Below are positions 25,489 to 34,800 of a stretch of 64,000 nt of DNA, piece after piece. The position numbers and the translations under genes were made by a program. Position 1 is the stretch's first letter, and the number at the start of each line of letters is the position of its first letter. Below the pieces are notes generated by a model that searched no databases, was not told where the DNA came from, and was given only the letters and a program-made list of their open reading frames with translations. This DNA comes from Azospirillum sp. TSH58 (GTDB taxonomy: Bacteria > Pseudomonadota > Alphaproteobacteria > Azospirillales > Azospirillaceae): assembly GCF_003119115.1 (NCBI RefSeq), contig NZ_CP022364.1, positions 644,501 to 708,500 on the forward strand. The letters are read 5' to 3'.

Positions 25489-27717
25489 TTACGCCGCCGC
25501 GTCCGCAAGGGCGCCGGCGGCCAGCCGGTCCATCACGTTGCCCAGCAGGGCGAGACCGGCCCCACCGTCGAGCGACAGGATCGACTCGGGGTGGAACTGC
25601 ACGGCGGCGAGCGGAAGCCGCCGGTGCTCCACAGCCATCACCAGACCGTCGGCGGTCTCCGCGGTCACCGTGAGGTCCGCCGGCAGCCGGTCGCGCCGCG
25701 CCACCAGCGAGTGGTAGCGCCCGACCGTCAGCCGTTCCGGCAGGCCGGCGAACAGCCCGCCGCCGAGCACCCGGACCTCCGCGGCCTTGCCGTGGACCGG
25801 TTCCGGCAGCACGTCCAGCGCGCCGCCGAACCGCTCCACCATGCCCTGCAGCCCCAGGCAAACGCCGAACACCGGCAGGCCGAGCGCCAGCGCCGCGTCG
25901 ATGGTGCCCGCCACGTCGAAATCCGCCGGACGGCCCGGACCGGGGGACAGCACGACCAGATCCGGCTTCCGCTCAGCGATCGCCGCCCGTGCGTGACTGT
26001 GACGCAGCGTCGTCACCGACGCGCCGGTCTGGCGCAGGTAGTCGGCCAGCGTGTGGACGAAGCTGTCGTCGTGATCCACCAGCAGCACCCGCTTGCCCCG
26101 CCCGCCGCCGGGAGCCGCCGGAAGCGCGGGCACCAAGCCCATGGCCGTTCCACGGATGGCGTCGCGGAAGGCGGCGGCCTTCAGGCGGCACTCCGCGTCC
26201 TCGGCGTCCGGGTCGCTGTCGGACAGCAGGGTCGCCCCGGCCCGCACATGGGCGACGCCCTCGGCCATGCGGATCGTCCGCAGGGTCAGGCCGGTGTCCA
26301 TCCCGCCGTCGAAGCCCAGCCGGCCGAAGGCCCCGCCGTACCAGCGGCGCGGCGACCTCTCGGTGTCCTCCAGGAACTGCATGGCCCAGCGCTTGGGCGC
26401 CCCGGTCACCGTCACCGCCCAGGTGTGGGTGAGGAAGGCGTCCAGCGCGTCCATTCCGGGCCGCAGCCGCCCCTCCACATGGTCCACCGTGTGGATCAGG
26501 CGGGAGTACAGTTCGATCATCCGCCGCCCGATCACCCGGACGGACCCCGGCTCGCACACCCGCGCCTTGTCGTTGCGGTCCACGTCGGTGCACATGGTCA
26601 GTTCCGCCGCGTCCTTGGCCGAACCCAGCAGGCGCAGGATCTGCGCGGAGTCGCTCAGCGCGTCGGTGCCGCGCGCCACAGTGCCGGAGATCGGGCAGGT
26701 CTCCACGCGTCCACCCATTGGACCGCCCGCCACCCGCACATACATTTCCGGGCTGGCGGCGACGAGGAACTCCCCGCCCCCCAGATTGACGAAGGCCTCA
26801 TAGGGCGCCGGGTTGGCGGCGCGCAGCCGCCGGAACACCGCCGAAGGGGCGTCGGCGCAGGGCTCGGAGAAGGTCTGGCCGGGCACCACCTCGAACAGGT
26901 CGCCGCGGCGGAAGGCGGCCTTGGCGGCCTCGACGACACCTTGATACTCGCCGGGCGCGTGGTCGCAGCCGGTTTCGGCGTTGGTGTCGGGGCCGTTGGT
27001 GTCCGGGCGGTAGGGATGGTCGCGCCCGCCGCGCTCCAGCCCCTCGGTGCCGCCCGCCGCCGTGGCGAACTCATACTCGACGAGCCGCGCGAGGCCCGTC
27101 ATGGGGTCCAGAACGACCAGCCGGTCCGGCAGGTAGAGCACCAGATCGCGCTGGTCGTCGGGCCGCTCCAGCCGCAGGCGGATCGGCTCGAACTGGAAGG
27201 CGAGGTCGTAGGCGAAGGCCCCGTAAAGGCCGAGCAGCGGGTCGTCGGGGGCGGCGAACAGCTCCAGCACCGCGCGCAGCACCGAGAAGACGGAGGGCTG
27301 GCGGCTCCGCTCCTCCTCCGGGAAGGGGTGCTGGGGCTTGCGGACCAGGGCGGTGACCCGCGACGGCGCCTCCTCCAGACCGACCAGCGCCTCCAGGCCG
27401 CGCAGAGCCTCGGCCACCGCCGGCAGCAGCACCCGCCCCCGCGCGTTCAGCGCGTCGAGGCGCAGCGTCCGCCCGCGTGCCGTGAGCGCCAGCGGCGGGT
27501 CGGTGAAGCCCAGCGCGTGGCGGCGGTAGCGGCCCGGCGCCTCCACCCCGCTCGACAGCAGCAGGCCGCGGCGGCGGTCGAGCGCGTCGATCACCGGATC
27601 GAGGGCGGTCCGCGGGTCGAGCGCCGTGGCGCGCCGGGTCACGGTAACGCCGCCACGCGTTTGGAAACGCAGCGGTTCGAGGAGGTGGAGCGAAGCGAGG
27701 AGGTCGGCGGGGTACAT
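25489..27717 (-). CDS. trpE(G): Fused anthranilate synthase TrpE-TrpG
   Basis: Converts chorismate and glutamine to anthranilate. The 742 residues hold the TrpE domain (about 1-515; VVPGQTFSEPCADAPSAVFR, MTGAPKRWAM-type segment seen as VTGAPKRWAMQFLEDTE, and LSDSDPDAEDAECRLKA) followed by the glutamine amidotransferase with nucleophile Cys620 in GVCLGLQGM and His709/Glu711 in QFHPES. A single fused protein is what is known for Azospirillum and rhizobia. The ATG at 27717 has GGAGACC upstream. Expression should be set by attenuation: a Trp-rich leader peptide and terminator lie at 27800-27922. No other trp gene is nearby. Confidence 0.96.
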   Translation of the reverse strand: MYPADLLASLHLLEPLRFQTRGGVTVTRRATALDPRTALDPVIDALDRRRGLLLSSGVEAPGRYRRHALGFTDPPLALTARGRTLRLDALNARGRVLLPAVAEALRGLEALVGLEEAPSRVTALVRKPQHPFPEEERSRQPSVFSVLRAVLELFAAPDDPLLGLYGAFAYDLAFQFEPIRLRLERPDDQRDLVLYLPDRLVVLDPMTGLARLVEYEFATAAGGTEGLERGGRDHPYRPDTNGPDTNAETGCDHAPGEYQGVVEAAKAAFRRGDLFEVVPGQTFSEPCADAPSAVFRRLRAANPAPYEAFVNLGGGEFLVAASPEMYVRVAGGPMGGRVETCPISGTVARGTDALSDSAQILRLLGSAKDAAELTMCTDVDRNDKARVCEPGSVRVIGRRMIELYSRLIHTVDHVEGRLRPGMDALDAFLTHTWAVTVTGAPKRWAMQFLEDTERSPRRWYGGAFGRLGFDGGMDTGLTLRTIRMAEGVAHVRAGATLLSDSDPDAEDAECRLKAAAFRDAIRGTAMGLVPALPAAPGGGRGKRVLLVDHDDSFVHTLADYLRQTGASVTTLRHSHARAAIAERKPDLVVLSPGPGRPADFDVAGTIDAALALGLPVFGVCLGLQGMVERFGGALDVLPEPVHGKAAEVRVLGGGLFAGLPERLTVGRYHSLVARRDRLPADLTVTAETADGLVMAVEHRRLPLAAVQFHPESILSLDGGAGLALLGNVMDRLAAGALADAAA

Positions 27718-27799
27718 GGCGGGGTCTCCGATGGTCGATCCGTTGACGGACGGACACCCGGAGTTCCCTTGCTCGACACCCGCATTCCCTGGTCAGGAA

Positions 27800-27830
27800 A
27801 AAGGCCGCCCGGAAGCTCCGGGCGGCCTTT
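27800..27830 (-). terminator. trp attenuator terminator (hairpin 3:4)
   Basis: Perfect 13-base stem AAAGGCCGCCCGG/CCGGGCGGCCTTT with a 5-base loop, ending in TTTTT on the minus strand, 80 bases before trpE(G). Its 5' arm (GGCCGCCCGG) can pair instead with CCGGGCCGGCC just after the trpL stop, forming the antiterminator. Confidence 0.9.
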
Positions 27831-27871
27831 CGATGCTGTGTGCGCTCACGCGCGTCGGCTGGCCGGCCCGG

Positions 27872-27922
27872 TCAGACGGGCCACCACCAACGACGCGACA
27901 GGGAGGGCGCAGCGAAAATCAT
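27872..27922 (-). CDS. trpL: trp leader peptide with three consecutive Trp codons
   Basis: A 16-residue frame, MIFAAPSLSRRWWWPV, from ATG at 27922 to TGA at 27872. Three TGG codons in a row next to the stop are the Trp sensor of classical attenuation: ribosomes stall there when charged tRNA-Trp is short. GGCCCG around the stop pairs with CGGGCC (arms 1:2), the following CCGGGCCGGCC pairs with GGCCGCCCGG (2:3) and the terminator is 3:4. A consensus TTGACA lies at 27953-27958 upstream, with a weak -10. A trpL-controlled trpE(G) is known from Azospirillum brasilense. Confidence 0.92.
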   Translation of the reverse strand: MIFAAPSLSRRWWWPV

Positions 27923-27954
27923 GACACCGAGTTCGCCACAGGGATGCGGCCCTG

Positions 27955-28632
27955 TCAAGCCCCCTTCCCCAACCCGCTCGGGTCGGCGGGGGCGTGCCAC
28001 GCGCGCCGTTCCCCCACCGCCTGCCGCAGCGCCGTCACCGCGCCGGACAAGACCGTGGCGGCGATGACCGCGGCGACCAGATGGTCCGGCCACCCCTGCC
28101 CCATCACCCACACGCCCGCCGCCGCCATCATCACCGCGGCGTTGGTCAGCACGCCGTTGCGGGCGCACAGCCAGACCGCGCGCAGCGTCAACCCGGCGCG
28201 CCGTCCGGCGAACAGCAGGACCGCCACCGACAGGGCCGCCCCCATCCCGAGAAGCGCGACGAGGCTCATCACCGGCGCGTCGGGAACGGTGCCGGCATAG
28301 GCGCTCCAGGCCGTGGCGGCCACCAGCCCCAGACCGAGGACGGACAGCACCAGCCCCCGCGCCAGCGCGGCCCAGCCCCGCGCCTCCAGCCCGCGCCCCA
28401 TCATCCACAGGCCGACGCCGTGGGTCATCGCGATCGCCAGGGATTCCAGCGCGCTCGCCCGCAAGCCCATGGACTGCGTCTCCAGCCCGGCGGCCAGGGC
28501 GACCGCGGCCATCAGCCCGTTGACGAGCAGCGCCATGCGCAGGGTCCGGCGGTAGTCGGCCTGCCGCCCGGCGTTTGGGCGCCCGTTTCCTCCGCCGCTC
28601 CCGCAAGAACCGCCACAGCACTTGCCCGCCAT
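27955..28632 (-). CDS. Cation-efflux-like membrane protein with Cys-rich N-terminus
   Basis: 225 residues. The N-terminus is MAGKCCGGSCGSGGG, three Cys suited to metal binding. Six hydrophobic segments follow, arranged like the membrane part of cation diffusion facilitators (LRASALESLAIAMTHGVGLW and ARNGVLTNAAVMMAAAGVWV), but the usual Asp ligands are not at their places, and the cytoplasmic C-terminal domain is missing. The ATG at 28632 follows GGAGGGTGACGGG. It is close to a regular CDF-type gene on the same strand. A zinc/cobalt efflux role is possible but the altered ligands argue for caution. Confidence 0.7.
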   Translation of the reverse strand: MAGKCCGGSCGSGGGNGRPNAGRQADYRRTLRMALLVNGLMAAVALAAGLETQSMGLRASALESLAIAMTHGVGLWMMGRGLEARGWAALARGLVLSVLGLGLVAATAWSAYAGTVPDAPVMSLVALLGMGAALSVAVLLFAGRRAGLTLRAVWLCARNGVLTNAAVMMAAAGVWVMGQGWPDHLVAAVIAATVLSGAVTALRQAVGERRAWHAPADPSGLGKGA

Positions 28633-28716
28633 CCCGTCACCCTCCGCCCGCGCCACGCGCTTCGTGTCTCATGGAAATCCAATATACGCGATCCGGCCCG
28701 TCCATGGGACAGGCCG

Positions 28717-29643
28717 TCATTCCGCCCATTCCGGATCGCTGGTGAAGACGATGGTGAGCCACCGGTCGGGGCCTTCGCCGCCGATGGCCGCGCCGACCTC
28801 GTCCCGGATCCGGTCCCACTCCTCCAACTGGCGCGGCGGCCAGCCGCGCGGGGCGATGAAGAACAGCTCGATCTGCCGCCCCCGGCCCACCCGCGCGACA
28901 TAGGCGCGGTAGGAGGAGAAGCCGTGCCGCCGCACGATGTCCGACGCGACGGCGTCGACGTGCCGCTTGAGGTCGGCGGGCGTGACCAGAAAGACGTCGG
29001 CCAGCGCCTGCCGCATCGTGCCGACCGGGATCGGGATGACCACCAGACAGACCAGGGCCAGCACCGCCGGGTCGATGTAGGGCGACATCCATTGAAGCCG
29101 GGTGCCCTGGATCAGATACCCGAAGACGAAGGCGACGAGCAGGGCCGCGGTGAGCGCCGCCGACATGATCCAGGCCTTCGCGTCGAGCGCCAGGAAGTCG
29201 GAGCGGACCGTCCGGTTCGCCCGCGTCGCGAAGACCGCCATGCCGGCCGCGACGAGAACGGTCACCGCCGCATAGACGATCGCGTGGTCGAAGGCGAGAT
29301 CGCGGCCGCCGGTCATCAGGCTGCCCACGGCGTTGATGAGCGCGTAGATCGCCGCCCCCATCAGCAGGGTGGCGTTCAGCCCGAGCACCATCGGTTCGAG
29401 GTGCCAGAAGCCCATGGTGAAACGCTCGGCCAGCTTGCCACGGCGTGGGCCGCTCGCGGTGGAGGCGGCGATCAGGTTGGACACCAGCAGCGTCACCATC
29501 GTCATGCTGGCGTCCACCAGCGAGTAGATGCCGTCGAAGACGATGGCGAAGGAGCCCGACAGCAGGCCGAACAGGATGCCGGCGCCCGCCAGCAGCACCG
29601 TGACGGCGATGGACAGGCGAAGAACCTTCTGCTCGGTGGTCAT
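28717..29643 (-). CDS. Cation diffusion facilitator family transporter
   Basis: 308 residues with six membrane helices and a cytoplasmic C-terminal domain. IVFDGIYSLVDASMTMVTLL holds the D..D pair of helix 2, and SDFLALDAKAWIMSA the second pair; the first-helix LSIAVTVLLAGAGILFGLLSG is typical. The family exports divalent metals (Zn, Co, Fe, Mn) in exchange for protons; the metal cannot be told. The ATG at 29643 has GGGAAGGGAG upstream and trims 16 residues off the longest frame. Confidence 0.88.
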   Translation of the reverse strand: MTTEQKVLRLSIAVTVLLAGAGILFGLLSGSFAIVFDGIYSLVDASMTMVTLLVSNLIAASTASGPRRGKLAERFTMGFWHLEPMVLGLNATLLMGAAIYALINAVGSLMTGGRDLAFDHAIVYAAVTVLVAAGMAVFATRANRTVRSDFLALDAKAWIMSAALTAALLVAFVFGYLIQGTRLQWMSPYIDPAVLALVCLVVIPIPVGTMRQALADVFLVTPADLKRHVDAVASDIVRRHGFSSYRAYVARVGRGRQIELFFIAPRGWPPRQLEEWDRIRDEVGAAIGGEGPDRWLTIVFTSDPEWAE

Positions 29644-29828
29644 GTGCGCGCTCCCTTCCCGTCCACAATCCAGCGGTCGCCGTGCGTTCATGCATAGCGG
29701 CCCCGGCGAGGCGGCAAAACCGATTTTCCGATCCGCACCGTCCTGCCCTTGCCGGAACCGCCGGCCGCTCCAGGCTCATTCCGAATCGGACCCCACCGAT
29801 TCGCCAACCCCAAAGAGGGAGGGTGGAC

Positions 29829-30266
29829 ATGACCGTCGTTGCCGAGGTTCTGAACCGCAAAGGCCATACCGTCGCCTCGATCCTGCCGTCCGAAACCATC
29901 CGGACCGCCGCCCGCACGCTGACCGACCGGCGCATCGGCGCCCTGGTGGTGTGCGACCGCCGCGGCCGGCTGGCCGGCATCCTGTCGGAGCGTGACATCG
30001 TCCGCGCCGTGGCGATGCATGGCGCCGACGCGCTGGATCTCCCGGTGGAGGATCTGATGACCCGTCAGGTCAAGACCTGCCGGCCGGAGGACACGATCAA
30101 GGACCTGATGCAGATGATGACCCTGCGCCGCCACCGCCATGTGCCGGTCTGCAACGAGGCGGGCGACCTCGCCGGCGTGATCTCCATCGGCGACGCCGTG
30201 AAGGCCCGCCTGGACGAACAGGCCCACGAGGTGGCCGTCCTGAAGGATCTCGCCCTGGTCCGCTAG
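29829..30266 (+). CDS. Two-CBS-domain protein
   Basis: 145 residues made up of a tandem CBS pair: TIRTAARTLTDRRIGALVVC and GILSERDIVRAVAMHG in the first, KDLMQMMTLRRHRHVPVCNE and GVISIGDAVKARLDE in the second. Such stand-alone pairs bind adenosyl ligands or NADH and regulate other proteins. The ATG at 29829 follows GAGGGAGGGTGG. Divergent from the CDF transporter; no obvious partner. Confidence 0.92.
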   Translation: MTVVAEVLNRKGHTVASILPSETIRTAARTLTDRRIGALVVCDRRGRLAGILSERDIVRAVAMHGADALDLPVEDLMTRQVKTCRPEDTIKDLMQMMTLRRHRHVPVCNEAGDLAGVISIGDAVKARLDEQAHEVAVLKDLALVR

Positions 30267-30410
30267 AGGCACCCCGGACCTCGACCAAGTCCCCGGACGG
30301 GGGAGCCGAAGACCAAGCGCACTCCATGAGGCGAAGAGGCTCCCCCGGTCGCGCGCCGATTGGCGCTAACACGTCTCCGCGTCCTGAAATCCCAGGCCGG
30401 CGTTCGGATA

Positions 30411-30433
30411 TTCGGTAACGCTTCGTTCCCGAA
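30411..30433. promoter_or_regulatory. Operator-like palindrome before the response regulator gene
   Basis: TTCGGTAACG (30411-30420) and CGTTCCCGAA (30424-30433) are inverted copies with one mismatch around CTT, ending 15 bases before the start codon. The place fits a repressor or autoregulatory site, or a hairpin over the ribosome binding region. Confidence 0.45.
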
Positions 30434-30447
30434 CCTTCGGACCCGAC

Positions 30448-31467
30448 ATGCCACGCCGCTACCCGACCCACCTGAAGATCCTGGTCGTCGAGAACAACCC
30501 GCTGCTGCTGCGGGCGCTGCGGGACATGCTGGAGCATTGGGGCGTCGGCCAGGTCGCCCCCGCCGCCAACGGGCAGGAGGCGATGGAACTGCTGCGCCGG
30601 GAGCCCTACGACCTGATGGTCACCGACTGGGTGATGGAACCGGTGGGCGGCGGACAGCTCGTCCGCTGGGTGCGCGGCTCGGTCAGCTGCCTCAGCCCCG
30701 ATCTGCCGATCATCGTCCTGACCGCCAACGCCGACGTCGCCACCGTGCGCGCCGCCTGGGACGCCGGGGCGGACACCGTCCTCGCCAAGCCGGCCTCCGC
30801 CGCCACCATCGCCCGGCGGATCGAAACCGTGCTGAACAACCCCCGCAAGGGCGGCCGCTCCCAAACCGAGGCGGCCACGGCGAAGCCGACGAACAACAAC
30901 ACGCCGCCCCCCTCCCACCCGGCTCCGCCCCGGCCGGCGATCTCCTCCGCCCCGCCGCCGCTGCGCCTGCCGCCCCCGCCGCCGCGCCTGTCCGGCCCCT
31001 CCGGGTCAGGGTCAGGTCCGCTGCGCTCGACCGACCCGAAGATGGTCCGGCTGGTGCTGGCGCTCGACCGGCTGGAAAGGGCGCTGGCCTGCCCCGACGC
31101 GCTGGGCACGCGGCTGCGCCACGCGGTGTCCGACCTGCAACTGGCCGCCGCCGGCAACGCCGCGGCCACCGCCATCGCCGCGTCGCTGTCCACCTGCGTC
31201 ACCTGGGTGGACCATGACGGGGAAAGCTTCCAGGAGGCGGTGCAGGCCCATATGGACGCCCTGCGCTGGACCATCAGCATCGGCGGCGGGGCGGACTCCT
31301 CCGCCGCCCTGCGGGTCATGGTCGGCGCCCTGCGCGCGATGGTGCGCAGCCTCAGCCTGCGCGACGGCAACGGTCCCAGCCTGTGGCCGGACGGCGCCTT
31401 CGGCGCGCCGGACCACGGGGGCGAGGCGGGTCATTCCCCCGGTCATTCCCCCCTGCCGCCCGCCTGA
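30448..31467 (+). CDS. Response regulator with receiver domain and an unassigned C-terminal domain
   Basis: 339 residues. Residues about 8-130 are a receiver domain: ILVVENNPLLLRALRDML (acidic pocket reduced to Glu-Asn), phospho-acceptor Asp in DLMVTDWVMEP, Thr in IIVLTANAD and Lys in VLAKPAS. A Pro-rich linker of about 60 residues follows (PPPSHPAPPRPAISSAPPP), then about 120 helical residues (MVRLVLALDRLERALACPD on) that match no output domain I know. No DNA-binding motif was seen, and no histidine kinase is adjacent. The ATG at 30448 follows the palindrome. Confidence 0.85.
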   Translation: MPRRYPTHLKILVVENNPLLLRALRDMLEHWGVGQVAPAANGQEAMELLRREPYDLMVTDWVMEPVGGGQLVRWVRGSVSCLSPDLPIIVLTANADVATVRAAWDAGADTVLAKPASAATIARRIETVLNNPRKGGRSQTEAATAKPTNNNTPPPSHPAPPRPAISSAPPPLRLPPPPPRLSGPSGSGSGPLRSTDPKMVRLVLALDRLERALACPDALGTRLRHAVSDLQLAAAGNAAATAIAASLSTCVTWVDHDGESFQEAVQAHMDALRWTISIGGGADSSAALRVMVGALRAMVRSLSLRDGNGPSLWPDGAFGAPDHGGEAGHSPGHSPLPPA

Positions 31468-31832
31468 AGACTCCCCATATCGGGTAGGGAGCCCCCACCC
31501 CAGCCCTCCCCCGCTTTGCGGGAGAAGGTGCCTTCTGCGAAGCGGCGGCAGTCCCCTCCCCTGCGATAGCGGGGGAGGGCTGGGGTGGAGGCAAGGTTGC
31601 TGCACCCATGGACGCGAGCGGGAATGTCCCGCCGGAGGGCGATTCCCGCCCGTCCGTTTCACAGCGCTGCGAGCGCCGGACCGTTCCTTGCTTTTTACGG
31701 ACGGAGGCCCGGCGCCGGTTGCCGAATAAGACAGCCTTCGTTACCTTTTTGCTTGTCGAACAAACACAAGAAGCGGCGCGGCGAACGCGCTCCGAACAGC
31801 GCTTTTCAGGGCGCCACAAAGGGGATGGAACA
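31468..31832. other. 365-base region between response regulator and indolepyruvate oxidoreductase
   Basis: Holds palindromic repeat copy 3 (31491-31592) and the promoter/leader of the oxidoreductase gene, including a T-rich stretch near 31740. An upstream in-frame extension of the oxidoreductase from 31608 is Arg-rich and unlike the family, so it is taken as non-coding. Confidence 0.6.
31491..31592. repeat. GC-rich palindromic element (copy 3)
   Basis: 24-base arms 31491-31514 (GCCCCCACCCCAGCCCTCCC plus CCGC) and 31569-31592 are inverted copies with one mismatch, enclosing a 54-base central part that itself contains smaller hairpins. Same arm sequence as copies 1 and 2. Confidence 0.85.
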
Positions 31833-34800
31833 ATGGCTCTCGCAACCGTGACCCTGGACGACAAGTACGCGCTTGAACAAGGGCGCGTGTACCTGACGGG
31901 AACCCAGGCGCTGGTGCGCCTTCCGATGATGCAGCGCCAGCGCGACCTTGCCGCCGGGCTGAACACCGCCTGTTTCATTTCGGGTTACCGCGGATCGCCA
32001 TTGGGCGGCTTCGACCAGAATTTGTGGAACGCGCGCAAGTTCCTGGAGAAGAACCACATCCGCTTCCAGCCCGGCGTGAACGAGGAGCTGGGCGCCACCG
32101 CGGTCTGGGGCAGCCAGCAGGTCGGCATGTTCCCCGGCGCCAAGTATGACGGCGTCTATTCCATGTGGTACGGCAAGGGGCCGGGCGTCGACCGCTCGGG
32201 CGACGTGTTCAAGCACGCCAACGCCGCCGGCACGTCGCGCAACGGCGGCGTGCTGGTGCTGACCGGCGACGACCACAACGCCAAGTCCTCCACCTTCCCG
32301 CACCAGTCCGAACACGCCTTCATGCACGCGATGATCCCCGTGCTGAACCCGTCGGGCGTGCAGGAGATCCTGGATTACGGCCTGATCGGCTGGGCGATGA
32401 GCCGGTATTCCGGCTGCTGGATCGCCATGAAGACGATCGCCGAGACGGTGGACACCTCGGCGTCCGTATACATCGACCCGCACCGCGTCAGCCCGATCAT
32501 CCCCGCCGATTTCCCGATGCCGCCGGGCGGGCTGAACATCCGCTGGCCCGACCCGCCGCTGGAGCAGGAATACCGGTTGATGAAGCACAAGCTGTACGCC
32601 GCCCTGGCGTTCGCGCGTGCCAACCGGCTGGACAAGGTGATGGTGTCCTCGCCCCGCCCGCGCTTCGGCATCGTCACCACCGGCAAGAGCTATCTGGACG
32701 TCCGGCAGGCCTTCGACGAGCTGGGCATCACCGAGGAGATGGCCGCCGACTGGGGCCTGACCGTCTACAAGGTCGGCATGCCCTGGCCGCTGGAGCGCGA
32801 CGGCGTGCGCCACTTCGCCGAGGGGCTCGACGAGATCGTCGTGGTCGAGGAGAAGCGCGCGGTCATCGAGAACCAGCTCAAGGAGCAGCTCTACAACTGG
32901 CACCCCGACGTCCGCCCGAAGGTGGTCGGCAAATTCGACGAGCATGGCGAGTGGATTCTCCCATCCGCCGGTGAACTCTCGCCCGCCCAGATCGCCGTGG
33001 TCATCGGCCGCCGCCTGGAGCGCTTCGTCGACAACGAGAACCTGAAGCGCCGCGTCGCCTTCCTCGACGCCCAGGAGAAGCAGAAGGCCCATCAGGCCCG
33101 CGTCATCCGCAAGCCGACCTTCTGCTCCGGCTGCCCGCACAACACCTCCACCCATGTGCCGGAGGGCAGCCGCGCGCTGGGCGGCATCGGCTGCCACTAC
33201 ATGGCGACCTGGCTGGACCGCAAGACCGACACCTTCACCCAGATGGGCGGCGAGGGCGTGCCCTGGGTGGGCCAGGCGCCCTTCACCGAGGAGAAGCACA
33301 TCTTCGCCAACCTCGGCGACGGCACCTACTACCATTCCGGCATCCTGGCGATCCGGCAGGCCATCGCGGCGAAGGCCACCATCACCTACAAGATCCTGTT
33401 CAACGACGCCGTGGCGATGACCGGCGGCCAGCCGGTGGACGGCACGCTGACCGTCCAGTCGCTCGCCAACCAGCTCCGCGCCGAGGGCGTGGGCCGCATC
33501 GTGGTGGTGTCCGACGAGCCGGAGAAGTACGGCATCGGCGACGGCCTGCCGCAATACACCAGCGTCGAGCACCGCGACGACCTGGAGCGCGTGCAGAAGG
33601 AGATGCGCGAGATTTCCGGCGTCAGCGTCCTGATCTACGACCAGACCTGCGCCACCGAGAAGCGCCGCCGCCGCAAGCGCGGCAAGATGGTCGATCCGGC
33701 CAAGCGCGTGATCATCAACGAGCTGGTCTGCGAGGGCTGCGGCGACTGCTCCGCCAAATCCTCCTGCGTGTCGGTGGTGCCGCTGGAGACCGAGTTCGGG
33801 CGCAAGCGCCAGATCGACCAGTCGAGCTGCAACAAGGACTATTCCTGCACCAAGGGCTTCTGTCCCAGCTTCGTGACGGTGGAGGGCGGGCAGCTCCGCA
33901 AGCCGAAACCCGCAGCGGCCAAGGCCGGTGCCGATCCGTCGGACCTGCGCACCCCCACCCTGCCCACGCTCGACCGGCCCTGGGGCATCTACGTCACCGG
34001 CGTCGGCGGCACCGGCGTGGTGACCATCGGCGCCCTGCTCGGCATGGCAGCCCACATCGAGGGCAAGGGCGTCGGCGTGCTCGACATGACCGGCCTCGCC
34101 CAGAAGGGCGGCGCGGTGACCAGCCACATCCGCATCGCCGCCACGCCGGAGGACATCCATTCCGTCCGCATCGCGGCGGGCGGGGCCGACGCGGTGGTCG
34201 GCTGCGACCTGATCGTCGCCGGGGCGGGCGACGCCCTGTCGAAGATGGCGCACGGCCACACCCGCGCGGTCATCAACACCCACGACACCATCACCGTGGA
34301 CTTCCTGAAGAAGCCGGACTTCACGGTGCCGGTCCGCGATCTGGTGGCCGACATCCGCAAGGCCTGCGGCGAGGGGGCGGTGAACGCCTTCGACGCCACC
34401 AAGCTGGCCACCGCGCTGATGGGCGACAGCATCGCCACCAACCCCTTCCTGATGGGCTACGCGTGGCAGAAGGGGCTGATCCCGATCACGGCGGAGGCCA
34501 TCCTGAAGGCCATCGAGCTGAACGGCGTGGCGGTGAAGATGAACACCGACGCCTTCAACTGGGGCCGCCGCGCCGCCGTCGATCTGGCCGCGGTGGAGGC
34601 CGCCGCCAACCCGCCGCAGGAGCAGGCGGCATCCCAAGCCAATGGCCACGACCTGTTCATCCTCGACCAGCGCCGCCCCTCGGCCAGCCTGGACGAGGCC
34701 ATCGCCCGCCGCACCGCCTTCCTGACCGACTATCAGGACGCGGCCTACGCCAGCCGCTACCACGCGCTGGTCGACTGGACGCGGCGCGTCGAGGGGCAGA

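Noticed and set aside
31608..31832. N-terminal extension of the indolepyruvate oxidoreductase from an upstream ATG
   Set aside because: The added 75 residues are Arg-rich and unconserved in type, and the ATG at 31833 has its own ribosome binding site and the family N-terminus.
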